Source: Chitinophagaceae bacterium | GTDB taxonomy: Bacteria > Bacteroidota > Bacteroidia > Chitinophagales > Chitinophagaceae | Direction: 5' to 3' | Assembly (NCBI GenBank): GCA_947458275.1 | Contig: CANGYR010000016.1 | Coordinates: forward strand, 1 to 55,355 | Length of the DNA: 55,355 bases | In this document: positions 43,781 to 52,721 of the stretch, piece after piece | Numbering within the stretch: position 1 is the stretch's first letter | Layout: each line of letters begins with the position of its first letter | Made by a program: the position numbers and the translations under genes | Notes under the pieces: model-generated | Database searches by the model: none | What the model saw: only the letters and a program-made list of their open reading frames with translations | What the model was told of the DNA's origin: nothing

Positions 43781-45115
43781 TCAAACTAAAAAATTAATAA
43801 TCGCCTTAGCCCCATCTTTTCCGGCCTGAACGGCATCTACCACTTCTTTACCTCCATTAACACAGTCGCCACCGGCAAATACTCCTTTCAGATTCGTTGA
43901 CTGTCCGTCAACCTGAATTTTACCGCTCTTGTTTTTAACTGACATAGCATCTACCAACTGAGTAAAAGGTGTTTGTCCCGCAGCTTTAATCACCATGTCT
44001 ACATCCAGTGTAAAGATCTCTCCTGTTGAAACCGGCGATCTTCTTCCCGAAGCATCGGGCTCACCTAATTTCATTTTTTCAGCAACCAACGCTTTAACAT
44101 TCCCATTTTCACCCATTACTTCTTTTGGTGCAGCTAGCCAGATAATATTACAGCCATCTAACTTAGCTATATCAAGCTCTACCTCTGTGCATGGCATCTC
44201 TTCCTGCGTTCTGCGATACAACATCGTAACTTCCTTCGCCCCCAGTCTTTTCGCCTGAGTGGCAGCATCGATGGCGGTCATGCCCATTCCTATTACGGCA
44301 ACCTTATCTCCAACCGGCACCTTGCTGAATCCATTGTCGCGTATATCATAAATGAAGCTGATGGCATCCACTACTCCGTGAAGATTTTCTCCGGGAATTT
44401 CTAATTGTCTGGCCAATCCAACGCCAATGGCCAGATACACCGCATCATAATCTTTCTGAAGCGATTCAATGGTAACATCTTTTCCCAATTCCTGTCCATA
44501 TTTAATTGAAATGCCACCGATTGACAAGATATAATCCACCTCATCTTTGCAAAACTGTGGCGTAACCTTATATGCAGCGATACCATAGGTCATCAATCCT
44601 CCACCCAATTTTTCTTTTTCATAAATTGTTACGTCTATGCCTTCACGTGATAATACATGCGCGCAGCTCAATCCTGCAGGCCCTGCTCCAACGATAGCCA
44701 CTTTTTTACCGGTACTTTCTTTTCGTTTGAATAATTGCCACTTTTTCTCCATAGCCATCTCTGTGCTGTAGCGTTGCAATTTGGCAATGGGAATAGGATC
44801 TTCATCCATTAAATTATATACACAGGCGCCCTCGCAAAGTTTTTCAACCGGACAAACTTTACTGCATCCTGCTCCCATGATGTTGGAAGAAAAAATTGTA
44901 TGCGCGCTCCCCTTGATATTCTGAGTAGAAATTTGTTTGATGAACTTAGGCACATCAATACTGGTAGGACAGCTTTTCATACAGGGCGCATCATAACAAA
45001 ATAAACAACGATTCGCCTCTACTGCCGCAGCATCCATTGTTTCAAATGGAGGATGAATGTCGGAAAAATTTTCCCTGTACTGCTCTTCGGTAAGTCTGTT
45101 TGCAAGTATTGCCAT
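43781..45115 (-). CDS. preT: NAD-dependent dihydropyrimidine dehydrogenase, electron-transfer subunit
   Basis: 444 residues of the glutamate-synthase-small-subunit family. The N-terminus has FeS-ligand cysteines (CLFCYDAPCMKSC, CSKVCPVEKLCEGAC), followed by the FAD motif VGAGPAGLSCAH and the NAD(P) motif VIGMGMTAIDAA. It passes electrons from NAD(P)H to PreA. Confidence 0.94.
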   Translation of the reverse strand: MAILANRLTEEQYRENFSDIHPPFETMDAAAVEANRCLFCYDAPCMKSCPTSIDVPKFIKQISTQNIKGSAHTIFSSNIMGAGCSKVCPVEKLCEGACVYNLMDEDPIPIAKLQRYSTEMAMEKKWQLFKRKESTGKKVAIVGAGPAGLSCAHVLSREGIDVTIYEKEKLGGGLMTYGIAAYKVTPQFCKDEVDYILSIGGISIKYGQELGKDVTIESLQKDYDAVYLAIGVGLARQLEIPGENLHGVVDAISFIYDIRDNGFSKVPVGDKVAVIGMGMTAIDAATQAKRLGAKEVTMLYRRTQEEMPCTEVELDIAKLDGCNIIWLAAPKEVMGENGNVKALVAEKMKLGEPDASGRRSPVSTGEIFTLDVDMVIKAAGQTPFTQLVDAMSVKNKSGKIQVDGQSTNLKGVFAGGDCVNGGKEVVDAVQAGKDGAKAIINFLV

Positions 45116-45149
45116 GTTATTTTTTTTGAGTTGTATTTTTTATATGATT

Positions 45150-46016
45150 TTATAAATCAGTAATTGGTTTATACGTTTCTGGTCTTCTGTCTCTGAAAAA
45201 TTGCCATTTACTTCTTACGGTCTCAATCAAATCAAGATCAAAATCGGCTACCAGCAATTCGTCATTGTCTTCAGATGCCTGTGCAAAAATTTCTCCGAGC
45301 GGATTAACGAAATAAGATGTTCCATAAAACTTACCCAGATTCCAAGGCGCTTCTGTTCCTACACGATTGATGCAGCCCATAAAATATCCGTTTGCCACCG
45401 CATGTGCCGGCTGTTCGAGCTTCCATAAATATTGCGACTGCCCCACTGTTGTGGCAGAAGGATTGTACACAATTTCAGCGCCATTCAAACCTAAGCACCT
45501 AGCTCCGTCGGGAAAATGACGGTCATAACAGATGTATACTCCTACCTTGGCATATCGCGTTTGAAAAACGGGATAGCCCAGATTGCCCGGCTTGAAAAAA
45601 TATTTTTCCCAAAAGCCTCCTGTATGAGGAATGTGATTCTTTCTATACTTGCCCAAATAAGTTCCATCTGCATCAATCACTGCGGCGGTATTATACAAAA
45701 CACCCGCCTGCTCTTTTTCATACACAGGCGCAATGATGACCATGTTGTATTTTTTCGCATACTCGGCCAGTCTTTCTGTTGTGGCACCAGGAACTGTTTC
45801 GGCAGAAGCGTACCATTTACTGTCCTGACCCGGGCAGAAATAGGGCGTGTTGAATATTTCCTGAAAACAAAGAATCTGCACGCCTCTCTTTCCCGCCTCT
45901 TCAATAAAAGGAATGTGCTTTTGAAACATCGCTTCCTTGATTTCGTCCACCGTTCCTTCTCCCTCTGTCATTGGAAGACTAACCTGAATGAGACCGGATC
46001 TGATTATTCTTGGCAT
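45150..46016 (-). CDS. Beta-ureidopropionase (nitrilase superfamily)
   Basis: 288 residues from ATG at 46016 (MPRIIRSGLIQ); the frame is open further upstream, but that part overlaps the end of hydA and does not fit the family. The Glu-Lys-Cys triad is visible: Glu in CFQEIFNTPYF, Lys in KYRKNHIP, Cys in VYICYDRHFPDGAR. These motifs match eukaryote-like beta-ureidopropionases, which convert N-carbamoyl-beta-alanine to beta-alanine, CO2 and ammonia. The position between hydA and preT supports this step. Confidence 0.92.
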   Translation of the reverse strand: MPRIIRSGLIQVSLPMTEGEGTVDEIKEAMFQKHIPFIEEAGKRGVQILCFQEIFNTPYFCPGQDSKWYASAETVPGATTERLAEYAKKYNMVIIAPVYEKEQAGVLYNTAAVIDADGTYLGKYRKNHIPHTGGFWEKYFFKPGNLGYPVFQTRYAKVGVYICYDRHFPDGARCLGLNGAEIVYNPSATTVGQSQYLWKLEQPAHAVANGYFMGCINRVGTEAPWNLGKFYGTSYFVNPLGEIFAQASEDNDELLVADFDLDLIETVRSKWQFFRDRRPETYKPITDL

Positions 46017-46029
46017 AATAAAATGGCTT

Positions 46030-47412
46030 TTATAATTTTTGAGAAACTTTATTTCTCTTAATGAATTTGCCGTAGCCTTTTTCCACCGTACAACTGTTTT
46101 TATCAATCACTACTTTACCTCTTAATAAAACTGTTTTTACTTTTCCGGTTAATTGCCAACCTTCATAAGCACTGTAATCCACATTCATGTGATGCGTCGC
46201 TGCCGAAATAGTATGCTGCTCATTAGGATCCATAATGACGATATCGGCATCGCTTCCTACGGCAATGGTTCCTTTTTTCGGAAACATCCCGAAAATTTTA
46301 GCGGCATTAGTACTGGCTACTTCTACATATTTATTTAGCGAAATTTTATTTTTGACCACACCCTCACTGAATAATAGTTCCATTCTGTTTTCCACTGCAG
46401 GATGCCCGTTAGGTATTTTAGAGAAATCATTTTTGCCCAATAATTTTTGTTCCCACATAAAAGGACAATGGTCGGTGGCTACCACCTGCACTAAGCCCTG
46501 ATTGATACCGGCCCACAAAGTGTCCTGATCTTTTTTCTGTCTCAATGGCGGACTCATCACCCATTTGGCACCTTCAAAATCTTTTTCATAGAGACTTGCA
46601 TCCAGCACCAAATACTGAATACAAGTTTCAACAAACACCGTCTGATTTCTTCTGGTTGAATTTCTTACCGCATTCAAGGCGCCTTCGCAAGTAAGGTGAA
46701 CGATATATCCAGGACAACCTGTATAGTTGGAGATGTCTGTAAAACGACCGCTGGCTTCCGCTTCTGTTATTTCGGGCTGAGACAAATAATGATACAATGG
46801 CGCCGTCTTTCCTTCATCTTTGAATTTTTGCACGAGATAATCTATCATATCGCCATTGGTAGCGTGCACATTGATGATGCCACCATGCTTTTTTACTTCT
46901 TCCATCAAGCCAATCATTTGCCTGTCATCAATCATCAACGCGCCTTTATAAGCCATGAAAGTTTTGAAGGAAGTAATGCCTTCTTCTTCAATCATTTTTT
47001 TAATTTCTTTTTTTGTCTCGCTGTTGTAATCCGTGACAGCCATATGAAAACTGTAATCACCCACAGCATTGCCATCAGATCTTCCTTTCCATTCGTCCAG
47101 CGCTGCCTGCAGACTACTGCCCTGTTTCTGTAAAATAAAATCAATGACCATGGTGGTCCCGCCAAACAAAGCCGCTCGGGTACCGGTTTCATAATTATCG
47201 CTGGAAAAAGTTCCCATGAAAGGCATTTCTAGATGTACATGCGGATCAATGCCTCCGGGGATGACAAGTTTGCCCGAAGCATCAATCACCTCATCAGCTT
47301 GATGCTGCAAATTTTTTCCTACGGCAACAATTGATTCGCCTTCAATGTAAATGTCGGCAATGGAGTCAGAGTCAACCGTAACAACTCTTCCGTTTTTAAT
47401 TAAGATACTCAT
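46030..47412 (-). CDS. hydA: Dihydropyrimidinase
   Basis: 460 residues from ATG at 47412 (MSILIKNGRVV). A cyclic amidohydrolase with GGIDPHVHLEMPF, the carbamylated lysine in FKTFMAYKG, VHLTCEGAL and VATDHCPF. It opens dihydrouracil to N-carbamoyl-beta-alanine. It starts 14 bases after the permease stop. The flanking pyrimidine genes favour dihydropyrimidinase over other hydantoinases. Confidence 0.94.
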   Translation of the reverse strand: MSILIKNGRVVTVDSDSIADIYIEGESIVAVGKNLQHQADEVIDASGKLVIPGGIDPHVHLEMPFMGTFSSDNYETGTRAALFGGTTMVIDFILQKQGSSLQAALDEWKGRSDGNAVGDYSFHMAVTDYNSETKKEIKKMIEEEGITSFKTFMAYKGALMIDDRQMIGLMEEVKKHGGIINVHATNGDMIDYLVQKFKDEGKTAPLYHYLSQPEITEAEASGRFTDISNYTGCPGYIVHLTCEGALNAVRNSTRRNQTVFVETCIQYLVLDASLYEKDFEGAKWVMSPPLRQKKDQDTLWAGINQGLVQVVATDHCPFMWEQKLLGKNDFSKIPNGHPAVENRMELLFSEGVVKNKISLNKYVEVASTNAAKIFGMFPKKGTIAVGSDADIVIMDPNEQHTISAATHHMNVDYSAYEGWQLTGKVKTVLLRGKVVIDKNSCTVEKGYGKFIKRNKVSQKL

Positions 47413-47426
47413 GTAATAGTTGAAGT

Positions 47427-48863
47427 TTATCGTTTTTTCATTAATAAATAATAGACTACTGCACTCACTGCAAATCCCACAAACCATGCATAGTTATACA
47501 GTTGGGTAATCCAAACTGGGAATGTATTTGCATCAAGGAATTTTACTTGCAGTAAAAAACCCGGAACATTGGGCAGTATTCCAACCAGCAATGCAATGAT
47601 AGCTTTGGAATTATATCCACTGCTATATTTATAAACACCTTCGTTATCATACAAATCATTTGCAACCAATTCTTTCTTTCTGATGAAAAAATAATCTGCA
47701 ATCATGATGCCGCCTATTGGTCCGAGTAAACTGGAATAAGCAATCAGCCAGGTGAAAATATAACCGTTGGGATCTGCAATCAATTTCCAGGGAAAAATAA
47801 GCACACCGATAATACCGGTGATGTATCCACCCAATCTGAAATTGATTTTTTGCGGAGCGAGATTCGCAAAATCATTTGCAGGACTTACAATGTTGGCGGC
47901 GATGTTGGTGGCAAGCGTTGAAATTATAATGCCAATCATTGCAATAGAAACCACCAACTTGCTTTCAAACATACCGGCTACTTTCACAATGTCCCATTCA
48001 GATTTACCGTAAATAATTGCCGTAGCAGAAGTTACTACTACACCAACAAAAGCAAAAAATGTCATTGCCGGTGGCAGTCCGATAATTTGTCCGTTCACCT
48101 GCGCTTTTTGTGAAGTAGCATATCTTGTGAAGTCTGGAATATTTAGAGATAATGTAGCCCAAAAACCTACCATGCCTGTGAGTGCAGGAAAAAAGTAAGC
48201 GAAAAATTCGGAAGATGAATTGAATTTGGACGGCTGATTTAATATGGGTCCTAATCCTTTAGCGGCAACTATCGCCCATATCAGCAAAGCGAAGGCAGCA
48301 ACAGGTAAAAAAAATGCTTTGAACACGAGCAGTTTTTTTATACTGTCGACACCTTTGTACACAACAAACATATTCAATAGCCAGAATCCTAAAAAGCAAA
48401 TCATGGGAAGTGCCTGCGGAAACAATCCGGTATTATCTATTTCAGCAAGGGAAGGATTCCATGCTCTCAGCAAATTATAGATAGAAGCGCCACCAATCCA
48501 GGTTTGAATGCCAAACCATCCGCAGGCAACAATCGCCCGAAGCAATGCAGGTATATTTGCTCCTTTTGTTCCGAAACTTGTACGTACCAGCACCGGAAAC
48601 GGAATCCCGTATTTGGCGCCGGCGTGTCCGTTCAGAATCATCGGAATTAAGACAATAGAATTGCCGATAAAAATGGTAAGGATGGCCTGCCACCAGTTCA
48701 TGCCGCCTTCAATCAAAGAACTGGCGAGCATGTAAGTAGGAATGCACAAACTCATACTGATCCACAACGCAGCATAGTTCCATGTACCCCATTTGCGCTG
48801 ATGCTGCTCAATCGGAGCGAGGTCTTCGTTGATCAGTGTGTTATGATTCTTTTCTTGACTCAT
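47427..48863 (-). CDS. NCS1-family nucleobase permease
   Basis: 478 residues with about twelve transmembrane segments. The NCS1 signature regions include NYAALWISMSLCIPTYML, GAKYGIPFPVLVRTSFG and GWFGIQTWIGG. Such symporters import uracil, cytosine, allantoin or hydantoin with H+ or Na+. Operon position between hydA and the aminotransferase suggests uracil or dihydropyrimidine uptake, though allantoin cannot be excluded given the purine genes nearby. Confidence 0.9.
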   Translation of the reverse strand: MSQEKNHNTLINEDLAPIEQHQRKWGTWNYAALWISMSLCIPTYMLASSLIEGGMNWWQAILTIFIGNSIVLIPMILNGHAGAKYGIPFPVLVRTSFGTKGANIPALLRAIVACGWFGIQTWIGGASIYNLLRAWNPSLAEIDNTGLFPQALPMICFLGFWLLNMFVVYKGVDSIKKLLVFKAFFLPVAAFALLIWAIVAAKGLGPILNQPSKFNSSSEFFAYFFPALTGMVGFWATLSLNIPDFTRYATSQKAQVNGQIIGLPPAMTFFAFVGVVVTSATAIIYGKSEWDIVKVAGMFESKLVVSIAMIGIIISTLATNIAANIVSPANDFANLAPQKINFRLGGYITGIIGVLIFPWKLIADPNGYIFTWLIAYSSLLGPIGGIMIADYFFIRKKELVANDLYDNEGVYKYSSGYNSKAIIALLVGILPNVPGFLLQVKFLDANTFPVWITQLYNYAWFVGFAVSAVVYYLLMKKR

Positions 48864-48883
48864 GAATAATTTAGATGCAACAA

Positions 48884-50233
48884 TTAATGGGTGACATGTT
48901 CATCTGCAATTTTCAACGCTTCGCTGATAATCGCCAACCCTTCATCTATCTGCGCTTCGGTAATGCACAGTGGAGGAGCGACAAAAATATAGCTCCAGCG
49001 AACAAAAGTGTACATACCCAGTTCTCTAATTTTAGCAGCCACTTTATTCATCACCACCATATCAGCCGGAGCTGCATTGAAAGGAGCCATGGGCTCTTTA
49101 GTTGTTCTGCTTTTAACCACCTCGATACAACCGAGCAATCCAGTTGTTCTGAAATTACCAATCGACGGATGTTTGGCAATCATTTCCTGCATTCTTCGAG
49201 TAACATATTGACCCATTGCCGCAGCATTCTCAATTAATTTTTCATCTTCATAAATTTTCAACGTCTCCAGCGCGGCTGCACAACTTACAGGGTGCGCCGA
49301 ATATGTCAAGCCAAGCGGCAAAACAGCATCATCATATTTCGCAGCAATTTTATCTGACACCATCAAACATCCGAACGGCAGATACCCGCAGGTAAGTCCT
49401 TTTGCCATGGCAATCATATCGGGAACAATATCATGATTTTGAAAACCAAACCATTTGCCGGTTCTTCCGAAACCACTCATGACTTCATCTATAACGAGAA
49501 GAATTCCATGTTTATCGCAAATTTGTCTGACTGCTTTTAGATATCCTTTTGGATATTGCAAACAACCCGATGATCCGGATTCGCCTTCGAGTAAAATAGC
49601 CGCAATAGTTCCGGGACCTTCATAGGCGATGATTCTCTCCAATTGCGCAACGGATTCTTTCAATAAATTTTCTTCGCCGTATTCCCAGCGATAAAAATAA
49701 GGAAGATCGAAATGCACGAAATTCGGCGCCTGTTGCGCATCTACAGGAATTTTTCTCGGATCGCCGCCGGCAGAAATAGCGCCGATGGAAGCACCATGAT
49801 AGGATTGATATCTAGTGAGAATTTTATGTTTACCGGTGTACAATCTTGCCAGCTTGATGGCATTTTCGATGGATGTAGCGCCACATAGCGTGTAAAATGC
49901 TTTGTTCAAATCGCCCGGACAAATCTCCGCCAGCTTTTTTCCAAGCAGACCGCGCACTTCTGTTACACAACTTGGAGTAACATAACTCACTTCCTGCATT
50001 TGCTTTACAACGGCATCGGTTATACGCTGATTACCATGACCAATATTTACATTCATCAATCCCGATGAAAAGTCAATGATGCGGTTGCCGTCAAAATCAT
50101 ACAGGTAAACGCCTTTCGCATATTTAACTGCAATAGGATTTTGTCCTTTTTGTTTACTCCACGAAAACAGCGTATAGTCAAGGTTATGTTGTACTATCTC
50201 TTTTGTTTCAGACATGGTCAGTGTTTCTTCCAT
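48884..50233 (-). CDS. Class III omega-aminotransferase, probably beta-alanine transaminase
   Basis: 449 residues of the class III PLP family. Clear segments are GCLQYPKGYLKAVRQ, LLVIDEVMSGFGRTG and the PLP lysine in MIAMAKGLTCGY. It would convert beta-alanine (or 3-aminoisobutyrate from thymine) to malonate semialdehyde (or methylmalonate semialdehyde), which is the substrate of the dehydrogenase encoded just upstream. The amino acceptor is not known. Confidence 0.86.
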   Translation of the reverse strand: MEETLTMSETKEIVQHNLDYTLFSWSKQKGQNPIAVKYAKGVYLYDFDGNRIIDFSSGLMNVNIGHGNQRITDAVVKQMQEVSYVTPSCVTEVRGLLGKKLAEICPGDLNKAFYTLCGATSIENAIKLARLYTGKHKILTRYQSYHGASIGAISAGGDPRKIPVDAQQAPNFVHFDLPYFYRWEYGEENLLKESVAQLERIIAYEGPGTIAAILLEGESGSSGCLQYPKGYLKAVRQICDKHGILLVIDEVMSGFGRTGKWFGFQNHDIVPDMIAMAKGLTCGYLPFGCLMVSDKIAAKYDDAVLPLGLTYSAHPVSCAAALETLKIYEDEKLIENAAAMGQYVTRRMQEMIAKHPSIGNFRTTGLLGCIEVVKSRTTKEPMAPFNAAPADMVVMNKVAAKIRELGMYTFVRWSYIFVAPPLCITEAQIDEGLAIISEALKIADEHVTH

Positions 50234-50255
50234 AATTATATCTTTAATAAAATAA

Positions 50256-51713
50256 TTAACTCATCCAGTTTACGCCGGCATCGGGATTCCACTTGGTGGT
50301 ACTCTTTTTTAGTTTGGTCCAGAATTCAATAGAACTTTTTCCGGTGATATCTCCCACACCAAATTTACTTTCATTCCATCCGCCGAAAGAAAATGGTTCT
50401 CGCGGAACTGGAACACCAACATTGACGCCAATCATACCTGCACTGGCTCTGTCTATGATATATCTTGCGGCGCCTCCATTTTGTGTAAACACGCTTGCCG
50501 CATTTCCGTATGGATTTTTATTCTCAATCACCAATGCCTCATCAATGGTATTGGTGCGCATGATGCTGATAACGGGACCAAATATTTCTTCAGTGGCAAC
50601 AGACATTTCCGGTGTAACGAAATCAATCACAGTTGGCCCTACATAAGTACCTTTTTCTTTTCCTTTCACATGAGCATTTCTGCCATCCACTAAAATTTTG
50701 GCGCCTTGCTGCTCGGCTTCTGTAATATATTTTTCAATACGTTGCTGAGATTCTTTATTGATTACAGCGCCCAGGTTTTCTCCCGGAACAATTTTTTTCG
50801 CTTCATCACATATTTTTTCAATGATGTGATCAACATTACCTACGCCCACCATGGCACTGGCGGCCATGCAGCGCTGCCCGGCACAACCACTCATAGAGGC
50901 TACAACGTTTTGCGCCGTCATTCCGGGAATCGCATCCGGCAATACCATTAAATGATTTTTTGCTCCGCCTAAAGCCAGGCATCTTTTATAGTTTGAAGTA
51001 GCGCGCTGGTAAACAATTTTGGCCACTTTAGTAGAGCCTACAAAAGACACCGCTTCAATTCGGGGATGATCACAGATGGCTTCTACGATAGCAACATCCC
51101 CATTCACAATATTGAATACACCATCCGGAAGCCCTGCCTCTTTAAGCAATTGCGCAATTTTACCACAACTCAAAGGCACTTTTTCCGAAGGTTTTAAAAT
51201 CATGCAATTCCCCAATGCTATGGCATTCGGAATGGTCCAGTTGGGTACCATGCTTGGAAAATTAAAAGGCACAATAGATGCCACTACACCAAGAGGCGCA
51301 TGCTCTGTCCTGCATTCCACGCCCCTGCTCACTTCCAGGACTTCGCCGGTGATGAGTTGAGGAAGAGAAGTAGCAAACTCGGTAAGCTCGATACATTTTT
51401 CAATTTCGGCAACAGACTCGCCGTAAGTTTTTCCATTCTCCTCACTACACAATTCAGCGAGTTCTTTGAGATGTTGCTCCAGCAGATATTTATACTTGAA
51501 AAAGACCTGCACTCTTTCTTTAATAGGCGTTCTGCTCCATAATGGAAAGGCTTTTTTAGCTGCTGCCACCGCATCATCCAGATCTTTGGATGTTGACATT
51601 GGGACACGCGACAACAAGGTGCCGTCAACCGGAGAGATTACGTCTATAGTTTTGTCGGAAGACGCATCAACAAATTGTCCGTTGATGTAATTTTTCGTCG
51701 GTGAATACTTCAT
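50256..51713 (-). CDS. mmsA: CoA-acylating (methyl)malonate-semialdehyde dehydrogenase
   Basis: 485 residues from ATG at 51713 (MKYSPTKNYINGQF). An aldehyde dehydrogenase with SFVGSTKVA and the catalytic Cys in SGCAGQRCMA, and the PVPREPFSFGGW end typical of MmsA. It converts malonate semialdehyde to acetyl-CoA and methylmalonate semialdehyde to propionyl-CoA. First gene of the pyrimidine operon, divergent from the Lrp-type regulator. Confidence 0.93.
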   Translation of the reverse strand: MKYSPTKNYINGQFVDASSDKTIDVISPVDGTLLSRVPMSTSKDLDDAVAAAKKAFPLWSRTPIKERVQVFFKYKYLLEQHLKELAELCSEENGKTYGESVAEIEKCIELTEFATSLPQLITGEVLEVSRGVECRTEHAPLGVVASIVPFNFPSMVPNWTIPNAIALGNCMILKPSEKVPLSCGKIAQLLKEAGLPDGVFNIVNGDVAIVEAICDHPRIEAVSFVGSTKVAKIVYQRATSNYKRCLALGGAKNHLMVLPDAIPGMTAQNVVASMSGCAGQRCMAASAMVGVGNVDHIIEKICDEAKKIVPGENLGAVINKESQQRIEKYITEAEQQGAKILVDGRNAHVKGKEKGTYVGPTVIDFVTPEMSVATEEIFGPVISIMRTNTIDEALVIENKNPYGNAASVFTQNGGAARYIIDRASAGMIGVNVGVPVPREPFSFGGWNESKFGVGDITGKSSIEFWTKLKKSTTKWNPDAGVNWMS

Positions 51714-51907
51714 GTATAATCTATTATTTAGTTTTAAAATTGAATTATTGAACTTCAAAAATCTTTACCCTTAAACCTCTGAAACATTAAACTTCTGAAG
51801 CCTTATCCTGGCTAAAGAAAATGTATTTTTTAAAATAAAAATTTACAAATTTTTCAATTAAATAATAAATATAAGAAAATATTTTATTTTTGCACAAAAA
51901 AATAGCG
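51714..51907. other. Divergent intergenic region between mmsA and the Lrp-type regulator
   Basis: An AT-rich stretch that must hold the promoters of both directions and any operator. Apart from the -7 match listed for the regulator I see no clear palindromic operator. The part at 51760-51810 contains degenerate AAACTTCTGAA-type repeats. Confidence 0.45.
51885..51892 (+). promoter_or_regulatory. Candidate -7 element of the Lrp-type regulator
   Basis: TATTTTTG matches TAnnTTTG exactly, only 15 bases before the ATG at 51908. The transcript would therefore have a very short leader. Confidence 0.4.
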
Positions 51908-52387
51908 ATGCTCTCACAGGAAAAAATCACCCTAGACGAACTGGATTTTCAGATCTTATCTTTTTTACAAAAAGACGGCAGGATGTCCTTCACCGTTATT
52001 GCCGAAAAACTGAATGTGTCAATTGGTACCATCCGTACCCGATTCAATAAATTGATTGAAGATGGAACAGTAAATATAATTGGAAGAGTTAACCCCGACA
52101 AAGTGGGGTTTCACTGTTATGCGCATATCGCCGTTTTTGTGAGACCGGCAACAATGAAAGAAAAAGTAGCTCAAAAAATTGCCAAACTACCCGAAGTCAG
52201 TTTTCTGGCCATGACATCCGGAGATTACGACCTCGAAGTAGATGTGATGTGCCGCGACAATGACCATCTGGTTGATTTTATAGATGATATCAGCAAGATT
52301 GAAGGCGTGAATCAAACCAAAACAACCATTTATTTTAAAGTATATAAATACGCACAGCCCGATTTGAAGTTGCTGAAAAAGGTTTGA
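51908..52387 (+). CDS. Lrp/AsnC-family transcriptional regulator
   Basis: 159 residues from ATG at 51908 (MLSQEKITLDELD); a TTG six codons upstream is in frame. The N-terminal winged helix (FLQKDGRMSFTVIAEKLNVS, then GTIRTRFNKL) is followed by a RAM ligand-binding domain (VSFLAMTSGDYDLEVDVMC). Lrp/AsnC proteins sense amino acids or related metabolites. Its divergent position makes it the likely local regulator of the pyrimidine operon, with beta-alanine or an intermediate as a possible ligand (inference). Confidence 0.9.
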   Translation: MLSQEKITLDELDFQILSFLQKDGRMSFTVIAEKLNVSIGTIRTRFNKLIEDGTVNIIGRVNPDKVGFHCYAHIAVFVRPATMKEKVAQKIAKLPEVSFLAMTSGDYDLEVDVMCRDNDHLVDFIDDISKIEGVNQTKTTIYFKVYKYAQPDLKLLKKV

Positions 52388-52425
52388 AGAGTTTGATAGT
52401 TTAATGGTTTAAGGTTAAGAGCCGC

Positions 52426-52445
52426 TGTTGGTGTTATCACCAACA
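52426..52445. repeat. Dispersed palindrome family, copy 8
   Basis: TGTTGGTGTTATCACCAACA, preceded by GCCGC, in the opposite orientation to copy 9. Confidence 0.85.
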
Positions 52446-52472
52446 GCAATCATGCATTATACTCTATATTCT

Positions 52473-52492
52473 TGTTGGTGATAACACCAACA
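52473..52492. repeat. Dispersed palindrome family, copy 9
   Basis: TGTTGGTGATAACACCAACA, preceded by TACTCTATATTCT, a flank shared with copy 10. Confidence 0.85.
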
Positions 52493-52584
52493 AGGGCGAG
52501 ATGGTTGTTCAACTATTTTCAACCATATTCAACAATATTCAACCACTTTCAACCCTCTCTTTCAGGCATTGTACTCTATATTCT

Positions 52585-52604
52585 TATTGGCGATAACACC
52601 AACA
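52585..52604. repeat. Dispersed palindrome family, copy 10
   Basis: TATTGGCGATAACACCAACA, with two changes from the perfect stem and the same TACTCTATATTCT flank as copy 9. Confidence 0.8.
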
Positions 52605-52675
52605 AGGAGGAATAAAACCTCCACATTACCCCATAGTTAAAACCATGGACTATTCATTTCGCCTAAAGAAATCCT

Positions 52676-52696
52676 CCCCTCTCCTTCGGAGAGGGG
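52676..52696. repeat. CCCCTCTCC-TTC-GGAGAGGGG hairpin element
   Basis: A perfect 9-bp stem followed by CTGGGGTGAGGTC, 25 bases before the GT39 start. Related C/G-rich units occur at the window's right end (55165-55355). Confidence 0.75.
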
Positions 52697-52721
52697 CTGG
52701 GGTGAGGTCACTCCGCTGTTG

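Larger units (their letters stand above)
52388..52721. other. Repeat-filled intergenic region before the GT39 gene
   Basis: It contains palindrome copies 8-10, a run of TTCAAC-type direct repeats (52507-52555), a CCATAGTTAAAACCATGG unit (52631-52648) and a GC-rich hairpin (52676-52696). No coding sequence is seen. Confidence 0.7.

Noticed and set aside
45677..46061. Open frames on both strands over the beta-ureidopropionase gene
   Set aside because: Shadows of a gene with an intact Glu-Lys-Cys triad.
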